A stretch of DNA of 64,000 bases from Pseudomicrostroma phylloplanum (taxonomy: Eukaryota > Basidiomycota > Exobasidiomycetes > Microstromatales). Under the pieces are notes generated by a model. The model did no database searches. It was not told where the DNA came from and worked only from the letters and a program-made list of their open reading frames with translations. Shown here piece after piece: positions 41,947 through 52,660 of the stretch. The stretch's first letter is position 1. Each line of letters opens with the position of its first letter. Position numbers and translations under genes: made by a program. Location: the NCBI GenBank assembly GCA_039545275.1, contig BCHS01000010.1, positions 310,001 to 374,000 of the forward strand, given 5' to 3'.

Positions 41947-43803
41947 TCACCCGCGACTGAGCATCGACAGCTCCTCGGTGACGAGTCTCAGACCTTCTTG
42001 CGCCCGCGCGCCTAGGTCATCCAGCCCTTGCCCAGTAACCCCGCTGCCGGCTCCTTTCGCTCCCGCCATCTTGGCCTGTACCTCTGCCATGGCCTTGCTG
42101 CGCTGACCTTCCGGACCCATTGCCTTTGCAAGGATCTTTGCGTACAGGTCCGATGCATGTGCTAGTTGCGCTTGACGCGGTGATGAGGCCGCCTCGGCAC
42201 TTGACGTTGCAGGCACCACCCGGTCCTCCAGGTACATGCGGGCCAAGTTCATCATCGCCAGGGCATTACCACCTTCGGCGGCTACCCCAAACCACTTGCC
42301 GGCCAGCTCGTTGCTGGGCTCTACGGCCCACTTCTTGATGTGCTCCTGTCTCGCTCTTACTACTGGGTCCACTGGCGGAGCCCTCGATGAGCTTGATGGA
42401 TCCAGCGACATGTCCAGGCCTGCATTGAGAGGCTCACTTCCCTCCTCCTCGGGTGCTGGAGGCTGAAGTAGATAGCGCATACCAGCAGAAAAGGCACAGT
42501 CAGGAGACCCTAGCTCCGCGCCTCTTTCCAGCAAACGTAGAGACTCGGTAAGCAAGGTTTCTCGCCTTCCGGCATCCAGACCGCTTGGCTTCCCACCGCC
42601 GAGGGTCAGAGAGGATGGCGCAGGAGGCGCCTGTACCTCTTTTGTCATGAGATGGGCCAGAGCTCGACAAGCCCGCGACGAGCCCCTGTCTACACCCTCA
42701 CGCAGTAGTGACCTCGCCCTCTCGTCGTCCTTTCTCACCCACTTGCCCTCCGCATAGAGTGCAGCAAGCTCGAACCATGCGTCCTCCACTCCTGCCTCCC
42801 CGGCCAGTCTGTACATCTTCTCCACTTCTTGTAGCGTCTCCTGCCTTGTCCTAGGTTGTGATACTGCCGACGATGGCATTGCTCCTAGCGTAGTGGGGTC
42901 GTTGCCTCGCTCAAGGGTACTGAGGAGATGTCTTCCGATGCCGAAGATGCCTTGAGGGTGGCCGCGGCTTGCGAGGTGGGCAAAGACACGGTAGGCAGCC
43001 AAAGACTGAGAGGCTTGAGCTGCTCTTTGCTCCCCGGGGACAAGCAGATATGTGCCAGGAGGTGGCGGCGCGCGACCCTGCAATACGAGGTTGGCCCAGT
43101 AGTATGAAGATTGCCAGTCTCCCCACTGCGATCCAGGCGATGTCTCGCCAGAGGCTGAGGCCGACGAAGATGGAGCAGAGAGGCTGGCGGAGTCGAGCTC
43201 GAGAGCAGGCAGCAGGGCTGGGTCTGAGCCAAAGGCAATACGGTACATGTTGAACGCCACGGGATGCCGGCGAGGGTCTCCGCTTGATGCTACCAGTAGA
43301 GTCGTCAGCTCTGTCAGAGAGGTAGCAGGGTGTCGTTGCGATGACAGTTCTGATTGGCATGGCAGAGGATGACCTTGTCAGCACTACGGGACGCTCAGCG
43401 TTACACTCTTGCAGCCGTCCGCTCGCTCACCTTGCCTGATCTGCTCGTCCACTTTCGCCCAACCCGCCCTGGCCTCCTCTACCGTCTTGGCATCTGCAGC
43501 TGATCTGACCTGCTCCAGCACTCTGCCAATGACATCCTCGCAGAGTTGACGAGGGAGTGGGAGTTGCTCATCTGATATGGTCTTGGGCAAGAGTCTAGAA
43601 ACAGAGGAGGATAGAGAGGGCAGGGGTGCTTGTATTGTCGTTGCCCTCTGCACTGGTGTGGCTAGGCGGGGCAGAGATGAGGATGTGAATGCTCTGGCTG
43701 GGCAGCGTACGTTGGCGGGTGCAAGAGGCAGCGCAGACCGCCTGGCCGGCTTGATGGCATCGAGCCACCGTAGTCTACGGGCAAGAATAGAGCGTGGGAC
43801 CAT
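41947..43803 (-). CDS. Sel1-like repeat protein, probably mitochondrial
   Basis: Exons 43803-43431 and 43289-41947 with a 141-bp GTGAGC...TAG intron give 571 residues. The first 45 or so residues are rich in Arg, Ala, Pro and Ser and lack acidic residues apart from one Asp, as in a mitochondrial presequence (RSILARRLRWLDAIKPARR). The C-terminal half has several Sel1/TPR-like units: YRLAGEAGVEDAWFELAALYAEGKWVRKDDERARSLLREGVDRGSSRACRALAHLM and later ERGAELGSPDCAFSAGMRYL and FGVAAEGGNALAMMNLARMYLED. Such repeats act as protein-binding scaffolds. I do not recognise a named ortholog. The gene is divergent from the FHA kinase gene, 265 bp apart. Confidence 0.75.
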
Positions 43804-44068
43804 TCTGGGCCTCCTAAAAGGGGTTGTATCGATGCAGACTAATTGTCAAGAATGAGTAGTGGAGGCAGGAAGGAGTGCAAGAAGATCTGACAGCCTTAAA
43901 GGGCGTCTGTGCGTGGCGCTCGTCTCTTTCCGCCGGCGCGAAATTGGTGGACGCCTGGTTTCTCAGCCCTACGAATGATGGAAGCCACATGAGAAGAACG
44001 TTAACGGCAGTGTATGCTTGCTACAGAAGTTCACCCTTTGCTGACATCGATCGGCATGCAGCTCAACA

Positions 44069-45862
44069 ATGAGACGCTCTTCTCCTTCAGCAGCTGTAGC
44101 TGATGCGAGGGCAGTTGCCACTGCTTCACAAGGCGCTGAGCATACATCATCACCTAACGACAAGCCATGCCCCAGGCTGCCAAAGCGCTTCGTACATCCT
44201 CTGACCAAAGAGAACATCGTCGTCTGCACCAAGTCCAACCTGGTATGGGGCGAGAAAGAAGCAGCGCGGCTAGAGACGACAAGGAATGGTGTAAAGCAGA
44301 TTCTCGCACTACAACTCGACCGTCCCTTCATTGTGGGGCGAGCTAAAGACTGCGACTACGTAGTCAACTCAAAATATGCATCGGGACGTCATCTCAGGCT
44401 GCTGGCCCACACCACAGACTCTGGACACATGTTCGTATCGTGTGAAGATCTCTCCTCCAATGGCCTGGTATGGAACGGCCGTAAGCTCAGTCAAGCAAAG
44501 CTATTGCTAGGCAAAGGGGACATCATCGAGATTCCCCGCTGTCAAGCATTCGCATATAGACATCTCCGAGACGACCCTTCTCCTGGAGAAAGCAAAGACG
44601 GTAAACCGAACAAGATCGAGAAGAAAGCCAAAGATGTCAAAGAAAATGAAGTAAAGACTGATGACAAGGAAGGTGACAGCTCGAAGGCTCGCAAAGTTGG
44701 TCATCGCTACACCATTATGAGTCGCATCCTCGGCACCGGCTCCTTCTCACAAGTCTACCTTGCCTGGGACGAGAAACACAAGAAGCAGATTGCCTGCAAG
44801 AGACAAAGTCTGCACAAGACCGAGCGGCAGGACTTCATCAACATGGAGAGGGAGCTGATCATACTCTCGAAGCTTCGGCATCCCAACATCAATTCTGTCA
44901 TCGAGTGGATACAGGAGGAGTCGTGGCTTTACCTCTTCATCGAAATCGTCACAGGGAGCGATCTGTTCAACTGGACCCTGAAGCAAGGACGAGCTACTGA
45001 AGGCGAGGCGACCTTCATCGCATATCAGCTGCTCTTGGCTCTCTCTTTCCTTCACGAAAGGAAGATCGCTCACCGGGATGTCAAGCCGGAGAACGTGCTC
45101 CTCCTCTCGGCTGGCACTCGATTTCCTCACGTCCAGCTCGCCGATTTTGGTCTGTCTTGGGAAGAGGATACCACAAGAAGAGACGACACAGGCGCCGGCC
45201 TAGTCGCTTCGTCTCCTCGTGCATTCACTCAGAGCGGCACCGTTGCGTACCAGCCTCCCGAATTCCACATGAGCGCAGTCTTGCGGACGGGATACAATCC
45301 CTATCTGGATGACTCGTGGGCACTGGGCTGCACACTCGGTCTTGTGCTCCTCGGCCTTCACCCATTTGATCAGTCTGGCGCCAGCCCTGGCGCAGACTTC
45401 ACTTTCTACGTCCAAGAGCATCTGCTTGATGAGGGCGTGATCACTCGCGAAGAGCTTGAGGCGCAGAATCTGTGGATCGAAGAAAAGCCACCGGAAGAAG
45501 GCGTCAATACCGAGGAGGAAGCGGACGACAAAGCTGCGAAGAGGAACCTCGTCCGTCGCATCTTCGAAGGGCTTCACTGGAGTGACTATCCTGAGGAGTT
45601 CCGACCATCCCTAGAAGGTAAGAGCGGAAGGAGGGCGGAGACTGCGATCTCATCGATCCGTTAGCTCAAGACTACTTAGCCTACTCCTTTCAACCACCTT
45701 GTCGTAGGTCAAGCGCTTATCGAGTCGCTTCTCCAGCCGCGTCCCGAGAAGCGATGCACGATTGCAGATGCTCTCGAAAGCGCATGGATCTCGAAGCCAT
45801 CCAATGAGCTAAAGCTCATGGTGAGGAGTCATTTTGATGGGCGAGAAAGTGCGAGTGGGTAG
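44069..45862 (+). CDS. FHA-domain checkpoint-type protein kinase (Chk2/Rad53/Cds1-like)
   Basis: Exons 44069-45617 and 45708-45862, joined across a 90-bp GTAAGA...TAG intron, give 567 residues. An FHA domain spans about residues 75-175 (IVGRAKDCDYVVNSKYASGRHLRL, SSNGLVWNG). A Lys-rich linker follows. The kinase domain begins at about 210 (YTIMSRILGTGSFSQVYLA). It has the ATP lysine in IACKRQ, the catalytic loop HRDVKPEN, DFGLS, and GTVAYQPPEF where most kinases have APE. Exon 2 supplies subdomain XI (LLQPRPEKRCTIADALESAWI). One FHA before one kinase domain is the layout of Chk2/Cds1 and Dun1, which act in DNA-damage signalling. Assignment to one of them needs a tree. Without the short second exon the kinase lobe would be incomplete. 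Confidence 0.88.
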
Positions 45863-46158
45863 CTCACCCGACCCTTTCCTTCCCACCCCCTTAGTACGAT
45901 ACCCGCGTCCTACGCAAGTCTTGCGCCAGAAGTACCAGAAAGAGGCGAGCGGTCGACTGAGCGGACGGTCCGGTCTGTCCTGCATAGCTACGGGGTCTCT
46001 TTCCTTGTCCTCCACGGATTCATATCGTCATTGTTCTTCGACCATACTATACCTACTTCCCACCAGTCTCAGCCACTGGGATCCGGACTTGATCACTTCG
46101 ACTCGTAGAGGGGATATACGCCGCATATGAATTGAATACGTATGAGTGACAAGTTGAT

Positions 46159-46601
46159 CTATGCTCCACCGACGAGCTGTTCGAGAGAGAAGAGGAAGAG
46201 TGGTTAGCTTGGGGTCCTCATCTACAGAGTTGAGCAGGTAGATGCTCACAATGTTGTTAATCGGAATGTGGATCAGCTTGACAAAGTAGCCGATGAAACC
46301 CATCACTGCGAAGCCCATGCCCACCATCCTGCAGATCTGAATGAATTCTAGCGGGGCATGACAGTACAGAGGGAGACAGTGGGAGGTGGTCAGTCTTGGC
46401 AGCTCCTTCCATGCATCCTTTGCTCCTCTCTCCCCCTTTCTCTGTACATGCTGGCACTGTACTGCTATACTGCTGCCTCTCTCTCTCTCCCTGTTGCTAC
46501 TCACCCTTTTGCGATGGCTTTGTACACCTAGTCATGAACTGGGTGCCCTCCTTGACGAAGCTCTGCGGAATCTCGATGAACTCCTTGATTGTGTCTGCCA
46601 T
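46159..46601 (-). CDS. SSS1: Sec61 translocon gamma subunit
   Basis: Three exons on the minus strand: 46601-46505, 46347-46250 and an 18-nt last exon 46176-46159, giving 70 residues. [22 protein letters not shown] and RCTKPSQK are the cytosolic helix. After the first intron, [33 protein letters not shown] is the single tail-anchoring membrane helix, and the last exon adds LVGGA. This is the whole SecE/Sec61-gamma protein that clamps the two halves of Sec61-alpha in the ER membrane. Introns are 157 and 73 bp. It is divergent from calcineurin B. Confidence 0.93.
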
Positions 46602-47137
46602 TGTCGCCGAGTTGTATGAGCAAGCCGAGGTGGGTTGAAACAACAGCAAAGATAGAGGGATATAGAAGACGTAGGTGAGACGATGTTAGAGCGCTTGTAT
46701 TGCTTGCTGGAAGACTTGATCAAGGCTCGCTCGCTCGTCCCCCCGCTCACAAGAGCCAGGCTGGAAGCGGAGAGGCGGGGCTTCGCCTGCCTGCCCCCTT
46801 GTGTGGCTGTAGGCGTGGCCAGCGACGCGCGGAAGCGGGGCCCAGAGGCGTAGCTGTTCCGAGCAACACTTTGGCCTGATTGACCCCTTCGCTTACATCT
46901 GCCAGTCTGTCATCATCAGCCTTCCCTCGAGCACCAAGACATTGTAGCATATACTGACGAGAGAGCATAGCAGTCGTTGGATATCACACGACGCTACACG
47001 AAGACGCATACGACACAAGGCCCGCCCGCCCCCTCGATCACCCTCTTCGCGACGACAGCCCCGGGCATAGACCAGGACGGCCCTCGTACCCTATTTCCGA
47101 ATCCTCTTCCCCGACGGCCTTGGGCTCCTGATTCAAG
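46602..47137. other. divergent promoter region of SEC61-gamma and calcineurin B
   Basis: 536 bp between two start codons pointing apart. No gene seen. The centre is GC-rich (about 46740-46850). Confidence 0.5.
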
Positions 47138-47939
47138 ATGGGACAACAAGGCAGTCAGCTGCTGAAGGATATTGAGGAGAATTCGAATTGTGAGTAGCCA
47201 CGCCAGCACACCGTTCGCTTCGTCGAGCTCGCGTCATCGCCGCGTCCCCAAGCTCCCTCCACTCACCTGCCCTACCCCTCTTCTGCCACCCTGTCCAGTC
47301 TCCAAGGCTGAGATCACAAGGCTCAAGCGCAGATTCATGAAGCTAGACAAGGACGGCTCCGGCTCCATCGACAAGGACGAGTTCCTGCAGATCCCCGCCA
47401 TCGCCAACAATCCCCTCGCACTCCGCATGATCGCCATCTTCGACGACGATGGAGGCGGAACCGTCGATTTCCAAGAATTCGTCGCTGGCCTCTCTGCCTT
47501 CTCTTCGCAGGGATCAAGAGAGGAGAAGCTGAAGTTTGCATTCAAGGTGTATGATATGGATCGGGATGGACTGATTAGCAATGGAGAGCTGTTCCTGGTG
47601 TTGAAGATGATGGTGGGGAACAATCTCAAGGATCAGCAGCTGCAGCAGATTGTTGATAAGACGATCATGGAGGCGGACAAGGACGGGTAAGCAGGCGATC
47701 TGGTACAGCAGAGCCGCCGCTGACTGATAATATGTAGGCTGACTCCAGTTTCTAATTCCTCCTGTCATCTTGCAGTGACGGTAAACTCTCCTTCCAAGAG
47801 TTCACAGATCAGGTGGCAGCCACAGATATCGCAAGGCAATTGACGCTGGACGTGAGTGACACTAGCAGCAGGCAGAAGCAGGAAGCCGCTTTCTCTGACA
47901 GTTGCGGCCCACTTTCGCTCTATACAGGAGATCTTCTAG
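47138..47939 (+). CDS. CNB1: calcineurin regulatory subunit B
   Basis: Four exons: 47138-47189, 47299-47686, 47776-47851 and a 12-nt last exon 47928-47939 (GAG ATC TTC TAG), giving 175 residues, the family length. MGQQGSQLL is an N-myristoylation signal. Four EF-hands follow: [39 protein letters not shown] and [13 protein letters not shown], the last split by intron 2. The C terminus [12 protein letters not shown] is the conserved tail. It binds calcium and the catalytic A subunit to form the calcineurin phosphatase, which controls ion stress and virulence traits in many fungi. Its stop lies 67 bp from the stop of RMT2 (convergent). Confidence 0.95.
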
Positions 47940-48006
47940 CTTCACAGCGGTGGTACTCGCATTCGCCAATGTCATTTTTACAAGCAGACTTCAGCTCATG
48001 GACAGC

Positions 48007-49460
48007 CTAGAAGATGGACATCTGACAAATGGGGAGCCGGTAATCGTCCAGCTTCCAATATTCTCTCCTCACACCCCGCCAGACTTCCTCCTTGTCCTCC
48101 ATCTTGACAGGTACCGTGTCCCACTCGGTCTCCATGCCCACATCGCGCAGGTCCAGCTCGGCAAGTCGGGTGTAGACATCGTAGCTGGACAGGGGGAGAC
48201 GCGTAGAGGCATGTCAGGAGTTGAGCTGGGACGCGAGAGAATACGGATCTGCTACTCACAAGAAGCGATTTGTCCCGGCCAAGCCGTGGAAGAAGCTGAA
48301 TCTGGCCTTGCGTCCATTGAGTACATTGGGCAAGAGGTCAAAGAGCTTCTTGAGATCCCGGTAGTCCTGAGCAAAAGGGTCCGCGTATACGACATCGAAC
48401 TCTCCCAGCTCAGGGTCCAGCAGCGCATCCTCCCACCGCTTCGGTATCAGCTCCACCCCTTCTGCCTTGGAGATGGCCTTCGACTTGAAGTAGTTGATCG
48501 CGTCCGGGTGGGGCTCGACGATCACATGTCGTGCAGGCTTGTACTCCTGGAAGAAGTCGTCGACGATTCCCAGGCCATAGCCGATGTTGAGGACGCGGAA
48601 CCCCTCGGTCCTGCGCTCTCCATCCTCATCGTGCACCTCGTACCGAGGTGGGAAGTCCTTGCAGAGCGCATCGGCGGAGCGCCGCATGATGTTCGTCTCC
48701 CAGCCCGCCATGACCATGTTGTCGTCTTGATCCAGGCAGCGCTCCTTGCCCTTTTCGTCGGTGAAGAAGCGGAGCGGTGAGGAGAGGAAGGCGAGGTTGG
48801 AGTTGGCCAGCTCGTTTGCGGGAGCTGTCAGGGTCATGACCGTATCTACGTCTCCACCAGTCTGAGCAACGGAGCCGCTGGCGTCGCCAGATCCATCCTG
48901 GGCGTCGGCTTCTGCCGCCTTGGCCTCATCCTCAGCTTCTCCATCTTCTTCCTCCTCTCCTGCTTCACCAGCCTGCTCCTCGGCTCGCTCGGCCAGAGCA
49001 TTCAGGAGCAGCGTCTGCCGCACTCCCTCTACAGATCGAGAGTCGAAGCTTCCTTTGTCAGTCAGAGCCAGTCCAGCACCATCCTTGAGCATCTTCCGTT
49101 CGACTCACCATCCAGCAGCGCCCTATAAGCCCCCTCCCAATTCCCACTCCAAGCCACCTCTCCAGCCGTAACACCATGAATATCCACCGCATTCCAGATC
49201 GCGCCATTCCTAAGCAGGTACTTGATGACGTGCGTGTGGCCCCGCTCGGCTGCAAAGTGGAGAGCTGACCAGCCGAGGCAGGTGGGAGACTCGTACCATG
49301 GTTGGGCGAGAGCGGCAGGGGCGGCGGAAGAGGAAGGATCGGAAGGGGGGGTGGTGAGGAGGGACTTGATCGTGGGGAGGTCGCCAGCGGAGGCGGCTGC
49401 GAGGAGCTGCTCGTTGGACGAGAGCGCCGAAGAAGAGGATGATACAGCGCTGTCACCCAT
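48007..49460 (-). CDS. RMT2: protein arginine N5-methyltransferase RMT2
   Basis: Three exons on the minus strand: 49460-49109, 49028-48260 and 48184-48007, giving 432 residues. The N terminus has ankyrin-type repeats (TCLGWSALHFAAERGHTHVIKYLLRNGA, VDIHGVTAGEVAWSGNWEGAYRALLDG). A long Glu/Ala-rich acidic insert follows. The methyltransferase core has MAGWETNIMRRSADALC, the SAM-binding motif RVLNIGYGLGIVDDFFQ, VIVEPHPDAINYFK, and FDVVYADPF. Exon 3 gives the end (EYWKLDDYRLPICQMSIF). RMT2 methylates the delta nitrogen of an arginine in ribosomal protein L12. The gene is divergent from KAE1, 210 bp apart. The acidic insert is the main departure from the yeast protein. Confidence 0.93.
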
Positions 49461-49670
49461 TATGAAGAAGAGGAGACGACGTCTACCTGCCTTTGGTCCA
49501 GGGTATGGGTGATGGTGGTGAGCGGTAGGAAGATCTGTTCCGCCATAAATTTCAATTGACGCTGCTGCAGCCGGAAAGGCGCCGAGCCACTCGCTTTCTG
49601 ACAAGGCAATCCCTCGTATCAGCCATTCCCCACCAATCGACCCATTTCCCTTAGCTTATAGGACCTCGTC

Positions 49671-51122
49671 ATGCCTTCTGCCAGCCGCAGGCAGCTAGTC
49701 TCCCCTCTACCACCTCCGCCACGCACCCTCTACGCCCTTGGCTTAGAAGGCTCAGCGAACAAGCTCGGTTGCGGCATCACCTCGCACGCACCAGACGGCT
49801 CCGTCTCCATCCTCTCCAATGTCCGACACACCTATGTCACCCCTCCCGGACATGGGTTCCAGCCAGGAGACACTTCCCGCCATCACCGGCAGTGGATCCT
49901 GCAAGTGGTAGGGGAAGCGGTGAGGAGGAGTGGCAAGACGCTGGAGGAGTGCGACTGTATCTGCTTCACAAAGGGACCCGGGATGGGCGCCCCACTTGCG
50001 AGTGTAGCCTTGGTAGCTCGCACGCTTAGTATGCAGTACAATGTCCCCCTCGTGCCGGTGAACCACTGTGTCGGCCACATCGAGATGGGACGGACCATCA
50101 CCGGCGCGCAGAACCCCGTAGTGCTGTACGTCTCGGGAGGCAACACCCAGGTGATCGCCTATTCGGCGCAGCGCTACCGCATCTTCGGCGAGACGCTGGA
50201 CATCGCCGTGGGGAACTGTCTGGACCGATTCGCACGAGTCATCGGGCTGAGCAACGACCCTTCTCCGGGGTACAACATCGAGCGCGAGGCCAAGAAGGGA
50301 AAGTACCTCCTCCCGCTGCCGTACGCTACAAAGGGCATGGATGTCGCCTTGGGTGGTATCCTGGCGTCTGTAGAGGCGTACACGAGGGACAAGCGATTCA
50401 AGCCTAATGCGGGGAGTAAGATTCCCGCTGTTGGTGCAGGAGACGCTTCTGGTAGTACAGCAGACTGGGGCAAGATGGCCAATGGCGAGACATGGTCCGG
50501 CGACGGCAGGCATGTCGGCCGGCCTCTAGGACAGGACGGAGCTGAAGCTGAGGCCGAGGAGGATGAGGAGAACACAAGTGATCCGCTCGCCCGCACAGCC
50601 GCAGAGGTCGATGAGATTACGCCAGCAGACTTGTGCTTCTCCCTGCAGGAGCATGTCTTCTCCATGCTTGTCGAGATCACAGAGAGGGCGATGGCTCACA
50701 TTGGATCAAAGGAGGTGCTCATCGTGGGAGGCGTGGGGGCAAACAACAGGCTGCAGAAGATGATGGGTATCATGGCTGAAGAAAGAGGTGGCAAAGTCTT
50801 TGCTACCGACGAGAGGTGAGCTCAAGCGATAGATTTGACGGCAGTGTCTGGTCAGCGCTGACGTTCGCGATGTCTTCCCTGCGTCCCTTGACAGATTCTG
50901 CATCGACAATGGGATCATGATCGCACACGCCGGTCTCCTTTCCTTCCGAATGGGACACACGATCCCACTGGAGAAGAGTACCGTCACCCAGCGATTCAGG
51001 ACAGATGCTCCCTTCATCAGTGTGAGTGCTATTGTGTTTCGAAGCACACAGAGACCGACTGGGCGGACAGCTGACAGTGTCTCTCTTAACCCTTATGTCC
51101 GCACTTGTAGTGGAGAGCCTGA
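49671..51122 (+). CDS. KAE1: KEOPS subunit Kae1, tRNA threonylcarbamoyladenosine synthesis
   Basis: Three exons: 49671-50815, 50895-51021 and a 12-nt last exon 51111-51122 (TGG AGA GCC TGA), giving 427 residues. ASKHA-fold motifs are clear: [24 protein letters not shown], the metal ligands in [28 protein letters not shown] and [10 protein letters not shown]; exon 2 holds [10 protein letters not shown]. It transfers the threonylcarbamoyl group to A37 of ANN-decoding tRNAs as part of the KEOPS complex. About 75 residues (near 243-315), rich in Gly, Ala and Glu, are inserted before [15 protein letters not shown]. Most Kae1 proteins are about 340-390 residues, so this insertion explains the extra length. 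Confidence 0.95.
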
Positions 51123-51274
51123 GTGCCGCACTACCGCCTGTTGTTGCTGCAATTTGTATATTAGTCTTGACGCGCTCGAGGGGAGCGACGATCCACAGTG
51201 CCCTTCTCTCCCGCAATATTGTACATCTGTCCCAAAGTGACTCGCGACAAGACTTCTCCCGCCCAGCTTTCTAC

Positions 51275-52438
51275 TCAGTCCTCTACGACCTTGACTTGCT
51301 CCACTCCATCGGGCTGCGCATGGACGATGGCAGCCACGTCCTCCCCTAGCCCCTTCACCTCCGGATCATTCCTTGACACCACTTCCACACCGCCAATGTT
51401 GTCCGCTTGCCCGGCCGGATCACCCGTGTTCACGCCCGAGGCCGGATCTGCCTCGATGGCATCCGCAGTAGGCTCAGCGGTTGGGGCTGACGTCTCTTGC
51501 CGTGCTTGCTCCTCGGCTAAAGGGTCCGAGGGGGGCACTCCATCAAGTGGTGGATGAAGCTCCGAGTCGACCTGAGGTGTAGGCACGACCGGCGCTGCTT
51601 CTTCTTGCGCATCTGCAGCTGCTTCGGGGAGTGCTGCTACTGCTGCTGAATCTGCACTCGGGGGCGGCAGCTTCTTGTCCTCCGGTAGAGGTCCACCAAT
51701 CCGGATCGTCTGATGCTTCTGCGGGATATCTGCCACCTCTTCATCCTCGTCTTCCTCCTGCACATCCTCTGCCTCCCCTGCTTCCTCGTCCTCCGCTTGA
51801 TCGGCTTCTGCTGCCGCCTCGCCAATCTTGACGGCCATGGCGGGCGTCATGGAGATATCGCCCGCGCCGGCTGTAGTAGCGTCTGGATCGTCTGCAGAAG
51901 CAGCGGCAGGTACGAGAGGCTCGACTTGTGTCTCGTCGAAGAGATGCTGCCCTTGGGTCCCCTCTGCAGCATTCAGCACGCTCCCAGTCGCGCCCTCTGC
52001 CTTTAGGCTCGCGTCATCCATCACGACGTCTTCTCCCGCAGCGCCAAGCAAGGTCGGCTCAGAGGTAGACGCGGCAGCGGTGGCTGGGACCTTTACATCC
52101 GCTTGGCCGGTGGAAGAGGAGGAGGTAGCTTGTTGCTGAGAGGAGGAGGAGGCGTAGACGTACCGGGCGTCTTCTTCGTCTGGGAAAGAGCGAGGTTGAC
52201 GGTTGGTAGCCTTGACCCACTTTAGCACCTTGACTCGGGCTGTAGGATGTGGGAGGACCCATTGCCGTTCGTAGACGCTGAGAGGCAGCAAGAGGGACAG
52301 GCGAGAAGGCGTGTGTGAGCTGCAGCCCATCTATTGAGCTCAGTGGACAGGCCATTGTCCGCTTACTCACGGTACGGGCTCTTTTGCGGGATTGGGAGCA
52401 TTGGCAGCCAGAAACCTTCCGCCGTAACGAGAAGCCAT
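51275..52438 (-). CDS. acidic low-complexity protein with a BCL7-like N-terminal motif
   Basis: Exon 1 is 52438-52371 and exon 2 52277-51275, joined across a 93-bp GTGAGT...CAG intron; 356 residues. The N terminus (MASRYGGRFLAANAPNPAKEP) leads into VYERQWVLPHPTARVKVLKWVKATNR. Its spacing of Trp, Val and a second Lys-Trp-Val resembles the BCL7 N-terminal motif (WEKKWV then KWVPV), found in a SWI/SNF subunit. The rest is disordered and rich in Glu, Ala, Asp, Pro and Ser, without other domains. The BCL7 link is a pattern match by eye only; otherwise I do not recognise it. Its start is 222 bp from ATP10 in the opposite direction. Confidence 0.7.
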
Positions 52439-52660
52439 AGTGACAAGACGAGAAAGGAAACGATGAAGTCGATGGTAAGGAAGGTGAGGGGAAGGAGTGA
52501 GTAGTCTAGCGGGTTGCCCACAGACGGAAAGGAAACGCGACGGGCGACGGAGCGGAGGCGAGGCGGGCGGGTGACGGGAGCGAGAAGAAGTGAACAAAGG
52601 TGAAGCAGTTAGCGTCCTTTAACAGTCACTTTGGTAGACTATCCCCAACCAGCAACAGCA

